NCBI GenBank assembly: GCA_943325355.2
Contig: CALPPA020000001.1
Coordinates: 1-31,271 of the forward strand
Direction of reading: 5' to 3'
Length of the DNA stretch: 31,271 nucleotides
Source of the DNA: Klebsiella pneumoniae
GTDB lineage: Bacteria > Bacteroidota > Bacteroidia > Flavobacteriales > Flavobacteriaceae
The notes beneath the pieces were generated by a model. The model was given only the letters and a program-made list of their open reading frames with translations, had not been told where the DNA came from and did not search any database. The translations under genes and the position numbers were made by a program. Position 1 is the stretch's first letter; each line of letters starts with the position of its first letter. Shown in pieces: positions 15,683 to 23,973 of the stretch.

Positions 15683-16915
15683 ATGGCAAAACCAATATTA
15701 GAATGCTCGTTTTGTGGTAGAAAAAAACCGGAAACCAATTTGCTGATTGCTGGAATCGATGCGCACATTTGCGATAAATGTATCGAACAAGCTCACGGAA
15801 TTGTATTGGAAGAATTAAAATCAAGCAGTAAGTTAAAGTTGCCTACTGATTTGATGTTGAAAAAACCAAAAGAAATCAGGGCTTTTCTGGATCAATATGT
15901 TATTGGTCAAGACCAAACCAAAAAAGTGATGGCTGTTGCAGTTTATAATCACTACAAACGTTTAATGCAACAAGAATTGCACGATGATGTAGAGATTGAA
16001 AAAAGTAACATTATAATGGTGGGTCAAACCGGTACAGGAAAAACTTTGGTTGCCAAAACTATCGCCAGAATGCTCGACGTTCCTTTGGCAATTGTAGATG
16101 CTACCGTATTGACAGAAGCAGGTTATGTGGGCGAAGATGTCGAAAGTATTTTGACTCGTCTTTTACAAGCCGCCGATTATGATGTAGCCAAAGCTGAACG
16201 CGGAATCGTTTTTATTGACGAAATTGACAAAATAGCCCGAAAAAGCGACAATCCATCCATTACTCGTGATGTTTCTGGTGAAGGTGTTCAACAAGCTTTG
16301 TTGAAATTATTGGAAGGAACTGTGGTCAATGTTCCACCAAAAGGAGGAAGAAAACATCCAGACCAGAAATTCGTTGAGGTTAATACCCAAAATATTTTGT
16401 TTATAGCCGGTGGAGCTTTCGATGGAGTTGAAAAAATTATTTCTAAAAGATTGAATCGCCAAGCAGTTGGTTACAGTACTTCCAGAAATGTCGATAATAT
16501 TGACAAAGACAATTTGTTGCAATATATTATCCCAAAAGACATCAAAGATTTTGGATTAATTCCCGAAATCATTGGACGTTTGCCAGTATTGACACATATG
16601 GATCCTTTAGATAGAGAAACTTTGAGAGCTATTTTGACCCAGCCTAAAAATGCCTTAATAAAGCAATATCAAAAATTATTTTTGATGGATGAGGTTGAAT
16701 TTAGTATCACGGATGAAGCTTTAGATTTTATTGTGGACAAAGCCTTGGAATACAAACTCGGGGCTCGTGGATTGCGTTCGTTATGCGAAGCAATCCTAAC
16801 TGATGCAATGTATGAATTGCCAAGTTCTGATGATAAAATTTTGGCAATCGACGTGGATTATGCCAAAGAAACCTTGAATAGAAATTTATTGAAACGATTG
16901 GAAATTGCTTCATAA
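15683..16915 (+). CDS. clpX: ATP-dependent Clp protease ATP-binding subunit ClpX
   Basis: AAA+ unfoldase that feeds proteins to ClpP. 410 residues. The N-terminal zinc-binding domain has Cys8, Cys11, Cys30 and Cys33. Walker A is GQTGTGKT at about 114-121 and Walker B VFIDEIDK about 60 residues later; sensor-2 [10 protein letters not shown] lies near the C-terminus. The conserved [20 protein letters not shown] stretch (read around the Pro-Pro) carries the pore-proximal region. The loop that docks on ClpP, IGF in E. coli, reads VGY here ([10 protein letters not shown]). It follows clpP in the same direction and ends at a strong hairpin. Confidence 0.97.
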   Translation: MAKPILECSFCGRKKPETNLLIAGIDAHICDKCIEQAHGIVLEELKSSSKLKLPTDLMLKKPKEIRAFLDQYVIGQDQTKKVMAVAVYNHYKRLMQQELHDDVEIEKSNIIMVGQTGTGKTLVAKTIARMLDVPLAIVDATVLTEAGYVGEDVESILTRLLQAADYDVAKAERGIVFIDEIDKIARKSDNPSITRDVSGEGVQQALLKLLEGTVVNVPPKGGRKHPDQKFVEVNTQNILFIAGGAFDGVEKIISKRLNRQAVGYSTSRNVDNIDKDNLLQYIIPKDIKDFGLIPEIIGRLPVLTHMDPLDRETLRAILTQPKNALIKQYQKLFLMDEVEFSITDEALDFIVDKALEYKLGARGLRSLCEAILTDAMYELPSSDDKILAIDVDYAKETLNRNLLKRLEIAS

Positions 16916-16937
16916 ATTTATTATTTTATAAAATTTT

Positions 16938-16978
16938 AACCCGACAAATTATAATAATTTGTCGGGTTTTCTTTTTTT
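16938..16978 (+). terminator. Intrinsic terminator of clpX
   Basis: A 13-bp perfect stem, AACCCGACAAATT at 16938-16950 and its complement at 16956-16968, with a 5-base loop and a T-rich tail (TTTTCTTTTTTT counted across the stem end). Confidence 0.9.
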
Positions 16979-17061
16979 GCTTTCCCAAAAAAACCTCCAA
17001 TATTCTTTTTTATAACCAATAGATTGTCGATTTTTGCCCATCGTAAATTAATACAATAAAA

Positions 17062-18297
17062 ATGGCAGCAGTAGATAAAGAAATTATTTTATTAAAAGTT
17101 TCTGGTCAAGACAAACCTGGGGTAACGGCTGGTTTAACCGCCATATTGGCTACTTATGGGGCTATTATTTTAGATATTGGTCAAGCCGATATCCACGATA
17201 CGCTATCCTTAGGGATTTTATTTGAAGTAAAAGCAGGTTCCGGTTCAGGCAGTGTATTAAAAGATTTATTATTTAAGGGGTATGAATTGGGAATTAAGGT
17301 AAAATTTATTCCTATTTCAATTCCTGACTACGAAATTTGGGTAAAAGGACAAAGCAAGCAACGCTACATCATCAACGTTTTGGGCGAAACTTTAACAGCA
17401 GCACAATTAGCAGCCGTAACGAAAATAATGTCAGATCAGAATCTGAATATTGATTCTATCATTAGATTGACTGGGAGAACATCAGTAGTAGATATAGAAG
17501 AATATCCTCGTTCTTGTGTGCAATTATCGGTTACAGGAACCATAGTAAACAAAGCAGCGATGACCGCTCGTTTTATGGAAGTTTCTGGTGAATTGAATGT
17601 TGATATTTCTTTTCAAGAAGACAATATGTACCGCAGGAATCGCCGTTTGGTTTGTTTTGATATGGATTCAACTTTAATTCAAACCGAAGTAATTGATGAA
17701 TTAGCTGAGTTGAATGGTGTAGGTGAGCAAGTGAGAGCCATTACCGAATCGGCGATGAATGGTGAAATTGATTTTAGCGAAAGTTTCAAAAAACGTATGG
17801 CTTTGCTAGAAGGTTTGAGCGAAGACGTTTTGCATAATGTGGCCATAAATTTACCAATAACCAAAGGCGCTCATCGCTTGATGAAAGCCTTGAAATATTA
17901 CGGATATAAAACAGCTATCTTATCGGGAGGGTTCACTTATTTTGGAGATTATTTGCAAAAAGAATTAGGAATAGATTACGTTTATGCCAATCAATTGGAG
18001 ATAAAAGATGGTAAACTAACTGGAAAATATTTAGGCGAAATTGTCGATGGTGCCAAGAAAGCTGAATATCTAAAAGCTATCGCCGAAAAAGAAGGCATTC
18101 ACATTAATCAAACCATAGCAGTTGGTGATGGAGCCAATGATTTACCAATGTTGAATTTGGCTGGTTTAGGAATTGCTTTTCACGCCAAACCAAAAGTAAA
18201 AGAAAGTGCCACAACGTCTATTTCTAGTTTGGGTCTTGATGGTGTTTTATATTTATTAGGCTACCACGATAGACATATTGATATGATGCAGGAATAG
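17062..18297 (+). CDS. serB: Phosphoserine phosphatase with N-terminal ACT regions
   Basis: Last step of serine synthesis: removes phosphate from L-phosphoserine in the cytoplasm. 411 residues, longer than the E. coli enzyme because of two ACT-type regions. The first is at about 7-85 (ILLKVSGQDKPGVTAGLTA), the second at about 100-180 (YIINVLGETLTAAQLAAV). The HAD phosphatase domain follows: motif I FDMDSTL with nucleophile Asp200 and Asp202, motif II SGGFTYFG, and motif III VGDGANDLPML. ACT domains suggest feedback by serine or another amino acid, as in the mycobacterial enzyme, but this is inference. It stands alone between two terminators. Confidence 0.95.
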   Translation: MAAVDKEIILLKVSGQDKPGVTAGLTAILATYGAIILDIGQADIHDTLSLGILFEVKAGSGSGSVLKDLLFKGYELGIKVKFIPISIPDYEIWVKGQSKQRYIINVLGETLTAAQLAAVTKIMSDQNLNIDSIIRLTGRTSVVDIEEYPRSCVQLSVTGTIVNKAAMTARFMEVSGELNVDISFQEDNMYRRNRRLVCFDMDSTLIQTEVIDELAELNGVGEQVRAITESAMNGEIDFSESFKKRMALLEGLSEDVLHNVAINLPITKGAHRLMKALKYYGYKTAILSGGFTYFGDYLQKELGIDYVYANQLEIKDGKLTGKYLGEIVDGAKKAEYLKAIAEKEGIHINQTIAVGDGANDLPMLNLAGLGIAFHAKPKVKESATTSISSLGLDGVLYLLGYHDRHIDMMQE

Positions 18298-18321
18298 TAA
18301 ATTCTTCAATTATAAATTTGT

Positions 18322-18358
18322 AAAAAGCCTTAGTTTTTATTGGAGCTAAGGCTTTTTT
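18322..18358. terminator. Bidirectional terminator between serB and the GH3 gene
   Basis: A 12-bp perfect stem, AAAAAGCCTTAG at 18322-18333 and its complement at 18346-18357, with a 12-base loop. Six T close the plus-strand reading (18353-18358) and five T the minus-strand one. Confidence 0.88.
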
Positions 18359-18376
18359 ATGATATTAATTTGGTTC

Positions 18377-19903
18377 TTATTGATGCACAATTACCTGCAT
18401 ATTTTTCAATTGTTCCAAATAATCTCTTTCGTTTGACAATCTGGGGATTTTGTGTTGTCCCCCCAGTTTGTCTTTTTCTTTTAGCCAATCGTAAAATAAA
18501 TTAGGTCTTGCGATATTTATGATTAATGGATTCAATGTCATATTATTAAAACGCTTTGCCTCATAATCAGAATTCAATGATTGCAAAGTTTGGTCCAAAA
18601 CTTTTTGGAAAAGAACAATATCAGCAGGTTTTTTCTTGAATTCTATCATCCATTCGTGTGCTCCTTTTTCTTTGTCTTTCATAAAAACGGGAGCAACTGT
18701 ATAATCAACAATTTCTGCTCGAGTAATTTGACACGTTTTGGCAATGGCTAAATCGGTATTTTCAACCATTAATTCCTCGCCAAAAACGTTGATGTGATGT
18801 TTCGTTCTTCCAGTAACCCGAATTTTATATGGATTCAATGAAGTGAAACGCACCGTGTCGCCTATTAAATAACGCCACAAACCAGAATTCGTGGTAATTA
18901 CAATAGCATAATTTTTGAAAAGCTCTACGTCTGATAACCGAATTGTTTTTTGATTCGTTGTTCCAAAAGTATCCATTGGAATAAATTCATAGAAAATTCC
19001 ATAATCCAACATTAGTAATAAATCATTGGAATCATTCAAATCCTGAATGGCGAAGAATCCTTCGGAGGCATTGTATATTTCGTAATATTTGAAATCTTTT
19101 TTCGGCAAAATCTTTTGATATTGTTCACGATACGGTTCAAAACTCACACCTCCGTGAAAATACACTTCAAGATTTGGCCATAATTCCAGCAAATTTCCTT
19201 TGCCTGTTTCTTCGAGTAATTTGTTCATTAAAACCAGTATCCACGAAGGAACACCCGCAAAACTAGTTACATTTTCGTTTTTGACTTCATTGATTATAGC
19301 GGGAATTTTTGTTTCCCAATCGCTCATCAAGGAGATTTTGTTGTTTGGGGTGCTGCTAAATTCAGCCCAAAGCGGCATATTTTCGATTAAAATGGCTGAC
19401 AAATCACCAAAAAAAGTATTATTGTCCTCATAAATTTGGGAACTTCCACCAAGTCGAAGACTTTTCCCTAAAAACATATCAGAATTTTCGTTATTGTTCA
19501 AATACATACACAACAAATCCTTGCCTGCTTTGTAGTGGCAATCTTCCAATGCTTCTGGACTAACAGGTATAAATTTGCTTTTGGCATTTGTAGTTCCGCT
19601 GGATTTAGCAAACCATTTTATGGGGGTTTCCCAAAGAACATTTTGTTCGCCTTTTCGGGTGCGTTCAATTAATGGATGTAATTCTTCGTAGGTTGAAACG
19701 GGAACTCTTTCGGCGAAAGTGGCATAAGAATTTATGGAATCGTAGTCGTATAGTTGGCCTATAACCGTGTTTTCAGAGGCTCGAACCAAGTTCATCAGTA
19801 ATTCTTCCTGAACTTCGTTTGGGTATTTCAAAAAAAGTTCAATTTGATGAATCCTTTGTTTAAGCATCCAAGAAGCAAATGAATTGATTACAGCTAATGG
19901 CAT
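18377..19903 (-). CDS. GH3 family acyl-adenylate-forming protein
   Basis: 508 residues matching the GH3 (auxin-responsive promoter) family along the whole length, in the ANL adenylating-enzyme superfamily. The phosphate-binding motif SSGTTNAKSKFIPVS starts at about 102. The adenine-binding region YNASEGFFAIQD, the VITTNSGLWRYLIGDTVRF segment and the hinge RVTGRTKHHINVFGEEL follow in family order. Plant GH3 enzymes join amino acids to jasmonate, auxin or salicylate; bacterial members are largely uncharacterised, so the acid and acceptor are unknown. The gene is isolated, with no pathway partners nearby. The upstream region contains TATTTTTG at 19978-19985 (minus), a possible -10 with a long leader, and two tandem TTTCTGA words just before the ATG. 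Confidence 0.9.
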   Translation of the reverse strand: MPLAVINSFASWMLKQRIHQIELFLKYPNEVQEELLMNLVRASENTVIGQLYDYDSINSYATFAERVPVSTYEELHPLIERTRKGEQNVLWETPIKWFAKSSGTTNAKSKFIPVSPEALEDCHYKAGKDLLCMYLNNNENSDMFLGKSLRLGGSSQIYEDNNTFFGDLSAILIENMPLWAEFSSTPNNKISLMSDWETKIPAIINEVKNENVTSFAGVPSWILVLMNKLLEETGKGNLLELWPNLEVYFHGGVSFEPYREQYQKILPKKDFKYYEIYNASEGFFAIQDLNDSNDLLLMLDYGIFYEFIPMDTFGTTNQKTIRLSDVELFKNYAIVITTNSGLWRYLIGDTVRFTSLNPYKIRVTGRTKHHINVFGEELMVENTDLAIAKTCQITRAEIVDYTVAPVFMKDKEKGAHEWMIEFKKKPADIVLFQKVLDQTLQSLNSDYEAKRFNNMTLNPLIINIARPNLFYDWLKEKDKLGGQHKIPRLSNERDYLEQLKNMQVIVHQ

Positions 19904-20074
19904 TTCTGATTTCTGATTTTAGAATTAAGATTTACGATTTGATTATCGATGAACAAATGTTAACTTTACAACTTTATCAAAAATAGTAAAAAAAATCAGA
20001 ATACTATTAACCAATTTCTAAATTGTCTCCCTGAGGATATCTGAAGGGAATAAATCTCAAATTCTAAATTCCAA

Positions 20075-20869
20075 ATGACTTACGAAGGAGTACTTACTAA
20101 AATGCAAACCGAATTTGGAACACCAATTCAATATTATTTGGTTTTTGAAAACAGTTTTTTAAATGTGAATCAATTACTAAACAAAAATCTAGAAATTAAT
20201 TTTGAGGGTTACCAATGTTTGAATTGCGGCAAAAAGAAAAAAATATTTCGACAAGGATTTTGTTACGATTGTTTTTATTCCAGTCCAGCGGTTGGCGATT
20301 GGATTATGAAACCTGAATTAAGTACGGCGCATCTTGGTATTCAAGACCGAGATTTGGTTTATGAAGAAAAAGTACAATTACAACCTCACATTGTGTATTT
20401 AGCCTTGTCGAGCGAGGTAAAAGTAGGAGTGACGAGAAAAACACAAATGCCTACAAGATGGATTGATCAAGGCGCATCCCAAGCGATTTCTATTGTAGAA
20501 GTTCCGAATCGGTATCTTGCCGGAATTACCGAAGTCGCCTTAAAAAACCATTATGCTGATAAAACCAATTGGCGTAAAATGCTCCAAAACGATGTCGAAC
20601 CAGTAGATTTAATCGCCGAAAGATTGAAAGTCGAAAACCTGATTCCCTCCGAAGTCCAAGAATATTTCTACTCCCAAAAAAATGATTTATACGAAATGCA
20701 CTTTCCAGTTCTGGAATATCCAAAAAAAATAAATAGTTTGAGTTTGGATAAAACACCCAATTTTCAAGGGAAACTGACTGGAATAAAAGGACAATATTTA
20801 ATTTTTGAGGATGGTACCGTTTTTAATGTCCGCAGTTCCGAAGGATATGTGGTGCGAATTGAAATATAA
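20075..20869 (+). CDS. DUF2797 protein, zinc-ribbon plus GIY-YIG-like region
   Basis: 264 residues. Cys48, Cys51, Cys63 and Cys66 (CLNCG and CYDC) make a likely zinc ribbon at about 46-68. From about 105, HIVYLALSSEVKVGVTRKTQ followed by MPTRW and DQGA resembles the beta-strand/YIG-strand/Arg pattern of GIY-YIG-type domains, with Glu153 (ITEVAL) where such domains carry the metal-binding Glu. That resemblance is my reading, not a database result. The C-terminal 60 residues form a small beta domain (FQGKLTGIKGQYLIFEDGTVFNV). The family is conserved in Bacteroidota and Actinobacteria, with no function known to me. It is convergent with sppA. DNA or RNA binding is a reasonable guess. Confidence 0.82.
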   Translation: MTYEGVLTKMQTEFGTPIQYYLVFENSFLNVNQLLNKNLEINFEGYQCLNCGKKKKIFRQGFCYDCFYSSPAVGDWIMKPELSTAHLGIQDRDLVYEEKVQLQPHIVYLALSSEVKVGVTRKTQMPTRWIDQGASQAISIVEVPNRYLAGITEVALKNHYADKTNWRKMLQNDVEPVDLIAERLKVENLIPSEVQEYFYSQKNDLYEMHFPVLEYPKKINSLSLDKTPNFQGKLTGIKGQYLIFEDGTVFNVRSSEGYVVRIEI

Positions 20870-20870
20870 A

Positions 20871-20910
20871 ATAAAACCCTTTCAATCCTAATGGCATAGT
20901 ACTAAAAGGG
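20871..20910 (-). terminator. Probable terminator of sppA
   Basis: CCCTTT (20877-20882) and AAAGGG (20905-20910) form a 6-bp stem with a 22-base loop. Read on the minus strand it is followed by TTTTATTTT. The stem is short, so this is a moderate call. Confidence 0.45.
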
Positions 20911-20926
20911 CAAACTATTAAAAAAA

Positions 20927-22687
20927 CTATTGAATATTTATTTCAAAAGGCATCATTGCCTGAATTCCTTTTCGAGATTGAACTTTTTTGATTTGTTCCA
21001 TCAAACGATAGGTTTCTTCGCCTAATTCTTCTTTTATAAAGGATTCTTTAGATTTTGCAAATGGAAAGTTTTCTAAAATATCGTTGATGTCTTTTTCAAA
21101 TTCAGGAAAGTTTTGAGTGCTGTATTTTTTTGTTTTTGACAAAGAAGCGGCTTCTTTTATAGCGTCGTCTAAACCTCCAATTCTATCCACAAGTCCAATT
21201 TTTAATGCTTGTGAACCTGACCAAACTCGACCTTGGCCAATAGAATCAACTTGGGCAACAGTCATTTTTCGGCCTGCTGCAACGTGTGATACAAATGTTT
21301 TGTAAACATGCTCTACACTTTCTTGGGTAACCGCTTTAAACTTTTCATCCATTGTTACAAAAGGGCTATATTCGGCTGCGTTTTCATTGGTTTTTACTTG
21401 TTCTGTGTAAATTCCAACTTTGGTTGCTAATTGGGTCATATTAGGCAAAACTCCAAAAACGCCTATTGATCCTGTAATGGTATTATTTTCTGCAAATATT
21501 TTATTGGCATTACAAGCAATATAATAACCACCAGAGGCTGCATAATTGCCCATAGAAACTACTACTGGTTTCACTTTTTTGGTTAATTCAATTTCTCTCC
21601 AAATCAAATCTGATGTTAAAGCACTTCCTCCCGGACTATCAATTCGCAGTACGATAGCTTTTACATTTTTATCTTTTCTGGCTTCAATCAAGGAGCGATT
21701 CATCGAACCTTCGCCAATGGTATGGACATCTCCTTCGCCACTCATAATTTCTCCTTGAGCATAAATCACGGCAATTTTATCTGAAGAAGTGTTGCTTTCA
21801 GAAGTTGTGGCTACTTTTTGAGCATAGTCAACTATACTTATTTTGTTGTAATCCTCGTCTTTATCGACTTTTAATTTTTTTCTAATGGCATTGTGATATT
21901 CATCTTCATAAGCGATTACATCGACTAGTTTTTCTGCTTTTGCCATTTCAGGTGTTCGGGCAAGAAGTCCGTTGGCAATCTCGTTTAATTTGGCTACTGA
22001 TAGTGTTCTACTTTTCGAAATGTCAAAAAGAATAGAACTCCAAACCGAATTTAATAAGGACATTGTTTGTTCTCTATTGGCATCGCTCATTTTATTGTCT
22101 AGGAATGGTTCGACTGCACTTTTATATTTTCCGTGTCTTATGACTTCCATTTTTATTCCTGATTTTTCTTGTAGGTCTTTGAAGAACATTAATTCTGCAG
22201 ATAAACCTTTGAAATCAAATTCACCCACTGGATTGATATAAATAGTATTGGCAACGGAATTCAAATAATATTCTTTTTGCGAATAGGAATTGGCATAAGC
22301 GACAACAAATTTTCCTGATTTCTTAAAGCTTTCCAATGCATCTCGCAAGGCTTTATATTGGGCAATTCCTAATTCTGAATTGTCATTCAAAATCGAAATT
22401 CCTTTGATGTCATTGTCTGTTTTGGCGCTTTCAATAGCATTTATTATATCAGAAACACCAACATTTTCTCCATCTGATAAAATTTCCATCCAAGGATCTT
22501 TGTATTTTCCAGCATAATCATTTTTGATATTTTGTAAGTTTAACTCAATAACCGAATCGTTTTTCACGCTTATTTCTTCAGAATCTCCTCCAAAAAGGGC
22601 TCCAATTAGGATTATTCCAAAAAAGAATAGCATAAAAAACACAAATAAACCAATAATGGTTGCCAAAACATTCCCTAAAAATCTCAT
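20927..22687 (-). CDS. sppA: Signal peptide peptidase SppA, long form
   Basis: Membrane-anchored serine protease that degrades cleaved signal peptides. 586 residues, the long two-domain (67K) type. One N-terminal membrane segment (about 8-33) is followed by two ClpP-like domains. The dyad is present: Lys189 in GKYKSAVEPF of the first domain and Ser385 in GNYAASGGYY of the second, matching the E. coli arrangement in which the two halves supply one residue each. RIDSPGGSALTSDLI and NTITGSIGVFG flank the active site. It is divergent from the folK fusion, and the spacer holds concentric inverted repeats that would lie in its mRNA leader. A perfect -10 is at 22776-22783. Confidence 0.95.
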   Translation of the reverse strand: MRFLGNVLATIIGLFVFFMLFFFGIILIGALFGGDSEEISVKNDSVIELNLQNIKNDYAGKYKDPWMEILSDGENVGVSDIINAIESAKTDNDIKGISILNDNSELGIAQYKALRDALESFKKSGKFVVAYANSYSQKEYYLNSVANTIYINPVGEFDFKGLSAELMFFKDLQEKSGIKMEVIRHGKYKSAVEPFLDNKMSDANREQTMSLLNSVWSSILFDISKSRTLSVAKLNEIANGLLARTPEMAKAEKLVDVIAYEDEYHNAIRKKLKVDKDEDYNKISIVDYAQKVATTSESNTSSDKIAVIYAQGEIMSGEGDVHTIGEGSMNRSLIEARKDKNVKAIVLRIDSPGGSALTSDLIWREIELTKKVKPVVVSMGNYAASGGYYIACNANKIFAENNTITGSIGVFGVLPNMTQLATKVGIYTEQVKTNENAAEYSPFVTMDEKFKAVTQESVEHVYKTFVSHVAAGRKMTVAQVDSIGQGRVWSGSQALKIGLVDRIGGLDDAIKEAASLSKTKKYSTQNFPEFEKDINDILENFPFAKSKESFIKEELGEETYRLMEQIKKVQSRKGIQAMMPFEINIQ

Positions 22688-22716
22688 AATTATATTTTTT
22701 TGATAAGTAGTAAAAA

Positions 22717-22770
22717 GTGTTGATTTGTTACAAATTAAAGTTTATAAACTCTAAAAATAGTTATCAACAC
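22717..22770 (-). promoter_or_regulatory. Candidate structured mRNA leader of sppA
   Basis: On the minus strand, right after the -10 box, GTGTTGAT (plus 22763-22770) pairs with ATCAACAC (22717-22724), which is followed by five T. Inside, almost concentric with the outer arms, lies the perfect palindrome AGTTTATAAACT (22739-22750). This could be a leader hairpin or attenuator, or a DNA operator. Confidence 0.45.
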
Positions 22771-22775
22771 GCATG

Positions 22776-22783
22776 CAAATATA
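22776..22783 (-). promoter_or_regulatory. -10 element of sppA
   Basis: TATATTTG on the minus strand, an exact TAnnTTTG match 88 bases upstream of the sppA ATG. No TTG at the usual -33 distance. The transcript would start at about 22769. Confidence 0.5.
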
Positions 22784-22822
22784 GTTCTATTCTAAAATTG
22801 TTTTAGTTAATTTGTGGTTAAT

Positions 22823-23959
22823 ATGAAATCACAACATCTAGTCGTTTTATCTCTAGGAACTAATCAAGGGAATCGTCTTTTGAATATTGAAAATTGCATC
22901 CAATTGATTCACCAAGAATTGGGAACGGTGATCAAAATTTCGAAGTTATACGAAACGCCATCTTGGGGTTTTGACAGCGATGCGTTTTATAATTGTGCTC
23001 TGGTTTTGCATACTTTTAAGTCGGCAAATAAAATTTTGTCAACAATCTTGAAAATTGAAAAACAATTGGGTCGTATTCGGGGTGATGCTGCAGAATACCA
23101 ATCCCGAATTATTGATATTGATTTGATTGCTTTCAATGAGGAAATTATTGATGCCAAAAACCTTCAAGTGCCACATCCGTTGATGCAAAATAGGAATTTT
23201 GTTTTGTTGCCAATGCTAGATTTAAATTTAGACTGGAAACACCCCGTTTTTAATAAAAAAATCACCGAATTACTCGAAATTTCAACAGACGAAAGTGTTT
23301 GTTCAATAGTTCAGAAATTAGATAATCCATTAGATAAGATTCCTTTAGAACAATTTAATTACATTGCTTTTGAAGGTAATATTGGGGCAGGAAAAACGAC
23401 TTTGGCAACGAAAATTGCGGAAGATTTTAATGCCAAAACTGTTTTGGAACGCTTTGCTGACAATCCTTTTCTACCCAAATTTTATGAAGATCAAAACCGC
23501 TATGCTTTTCCGCTAGAAATGTCATTTCTTGCCGATAGGTACAAACAATTGTCTGATGATTTGGCGCAATTTGACTTGTTTAAAGATTTTATCGTAGCCG
23601 ATTATCATATTTTTAAATCTTTAATTTTTGCCAAAATAACATTGGCAGAAGATGAATATCGCTTGTATCGAACCTTGTTTGACATTGTTTACAGAGAAAT
23701 GCCAAAACCAGATTTATATGTTTATTTATATCAAAACTCCGAAAGATTATTGCAGAATATCAAAAAAAGAGGCAGAAGCTACGAGCAAAAAATACCGGCT
23801 TCTTATTTGGATAAAATAAACAACGGTTATTTGGATTTCATTAAATCACAAACAGATTTGAATGTTTTAATTATTGATGTTTCGGATAGGGATTTCGTAA
23901 AAAATCAAGAGGATTATCTTTATATTTTAGAAGAAATTCAACAGAAAATTAGCCGCTAA
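22823..23959 (+). CDS. folK: HPPK (FolK)-deoxynucleoside kinase fusion protein
   Basis: 378 residues in two enzymes. Residues 1-165 are 2-amino-4-hydroxy-6-hydroxymethyldihydropteridine diphosphokinase (folate synthesis): LSLGTNQGNR, YETPSWGFDSDAFYN, and the signature RIIDIDLIAF with VPHPLM. Residues 178-378 are a deoxynucleoside kinase of the dGK/dCK type: P-loop EGNIGAGKTT at about 184-193, ERFADNPFL, SFLADRYKQL and the RGRSYEQ lid. The second half would salvage deoxynucleosides. A short linker joins them and the frame is unbroken. Start chosen at the fourth codon (ATG 22823) because MKSQH then leads straight into the first strand; ATG 22814 is also possible. I recall the same fusion from other Bacteroidota. 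Confidence 0.92.
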   Translation: MKSQHLVVLSLGTNQGNRLLNIENCIQLIHQELGTVIKISKLYETPSWGFDSDAFYNCALVLHTFKSANKILSTILKIEKQLGRIRGDAAEYQSRIIDIDLIAFNEEIIDAKNLQVPHPLMQNRNFVLLPMLDLNLDWKHPVFNKKITELLEISTDESVCSIVQKLDNPLDKIPLEQFNYIAFEGNIGAGKTTLATKIAEDFNAKTVLERFADNPFLPKFYEDQNRYAFPLEMSFLADRYKQLSDDLAQFDLFKDFIVADYHIFKSLIFAKITLAEDEYRLYRTLFDIVYREMPKPDLYVYLYQNSERLLQNIKKRGRSYEQKIPASYLDKINNGYLDFIKSQTDLNVLIIDVSDRDFVKNQEDYLYILEEIQQKISR

Positions 23960-23973
23960 ATTTACTTTTGAGT

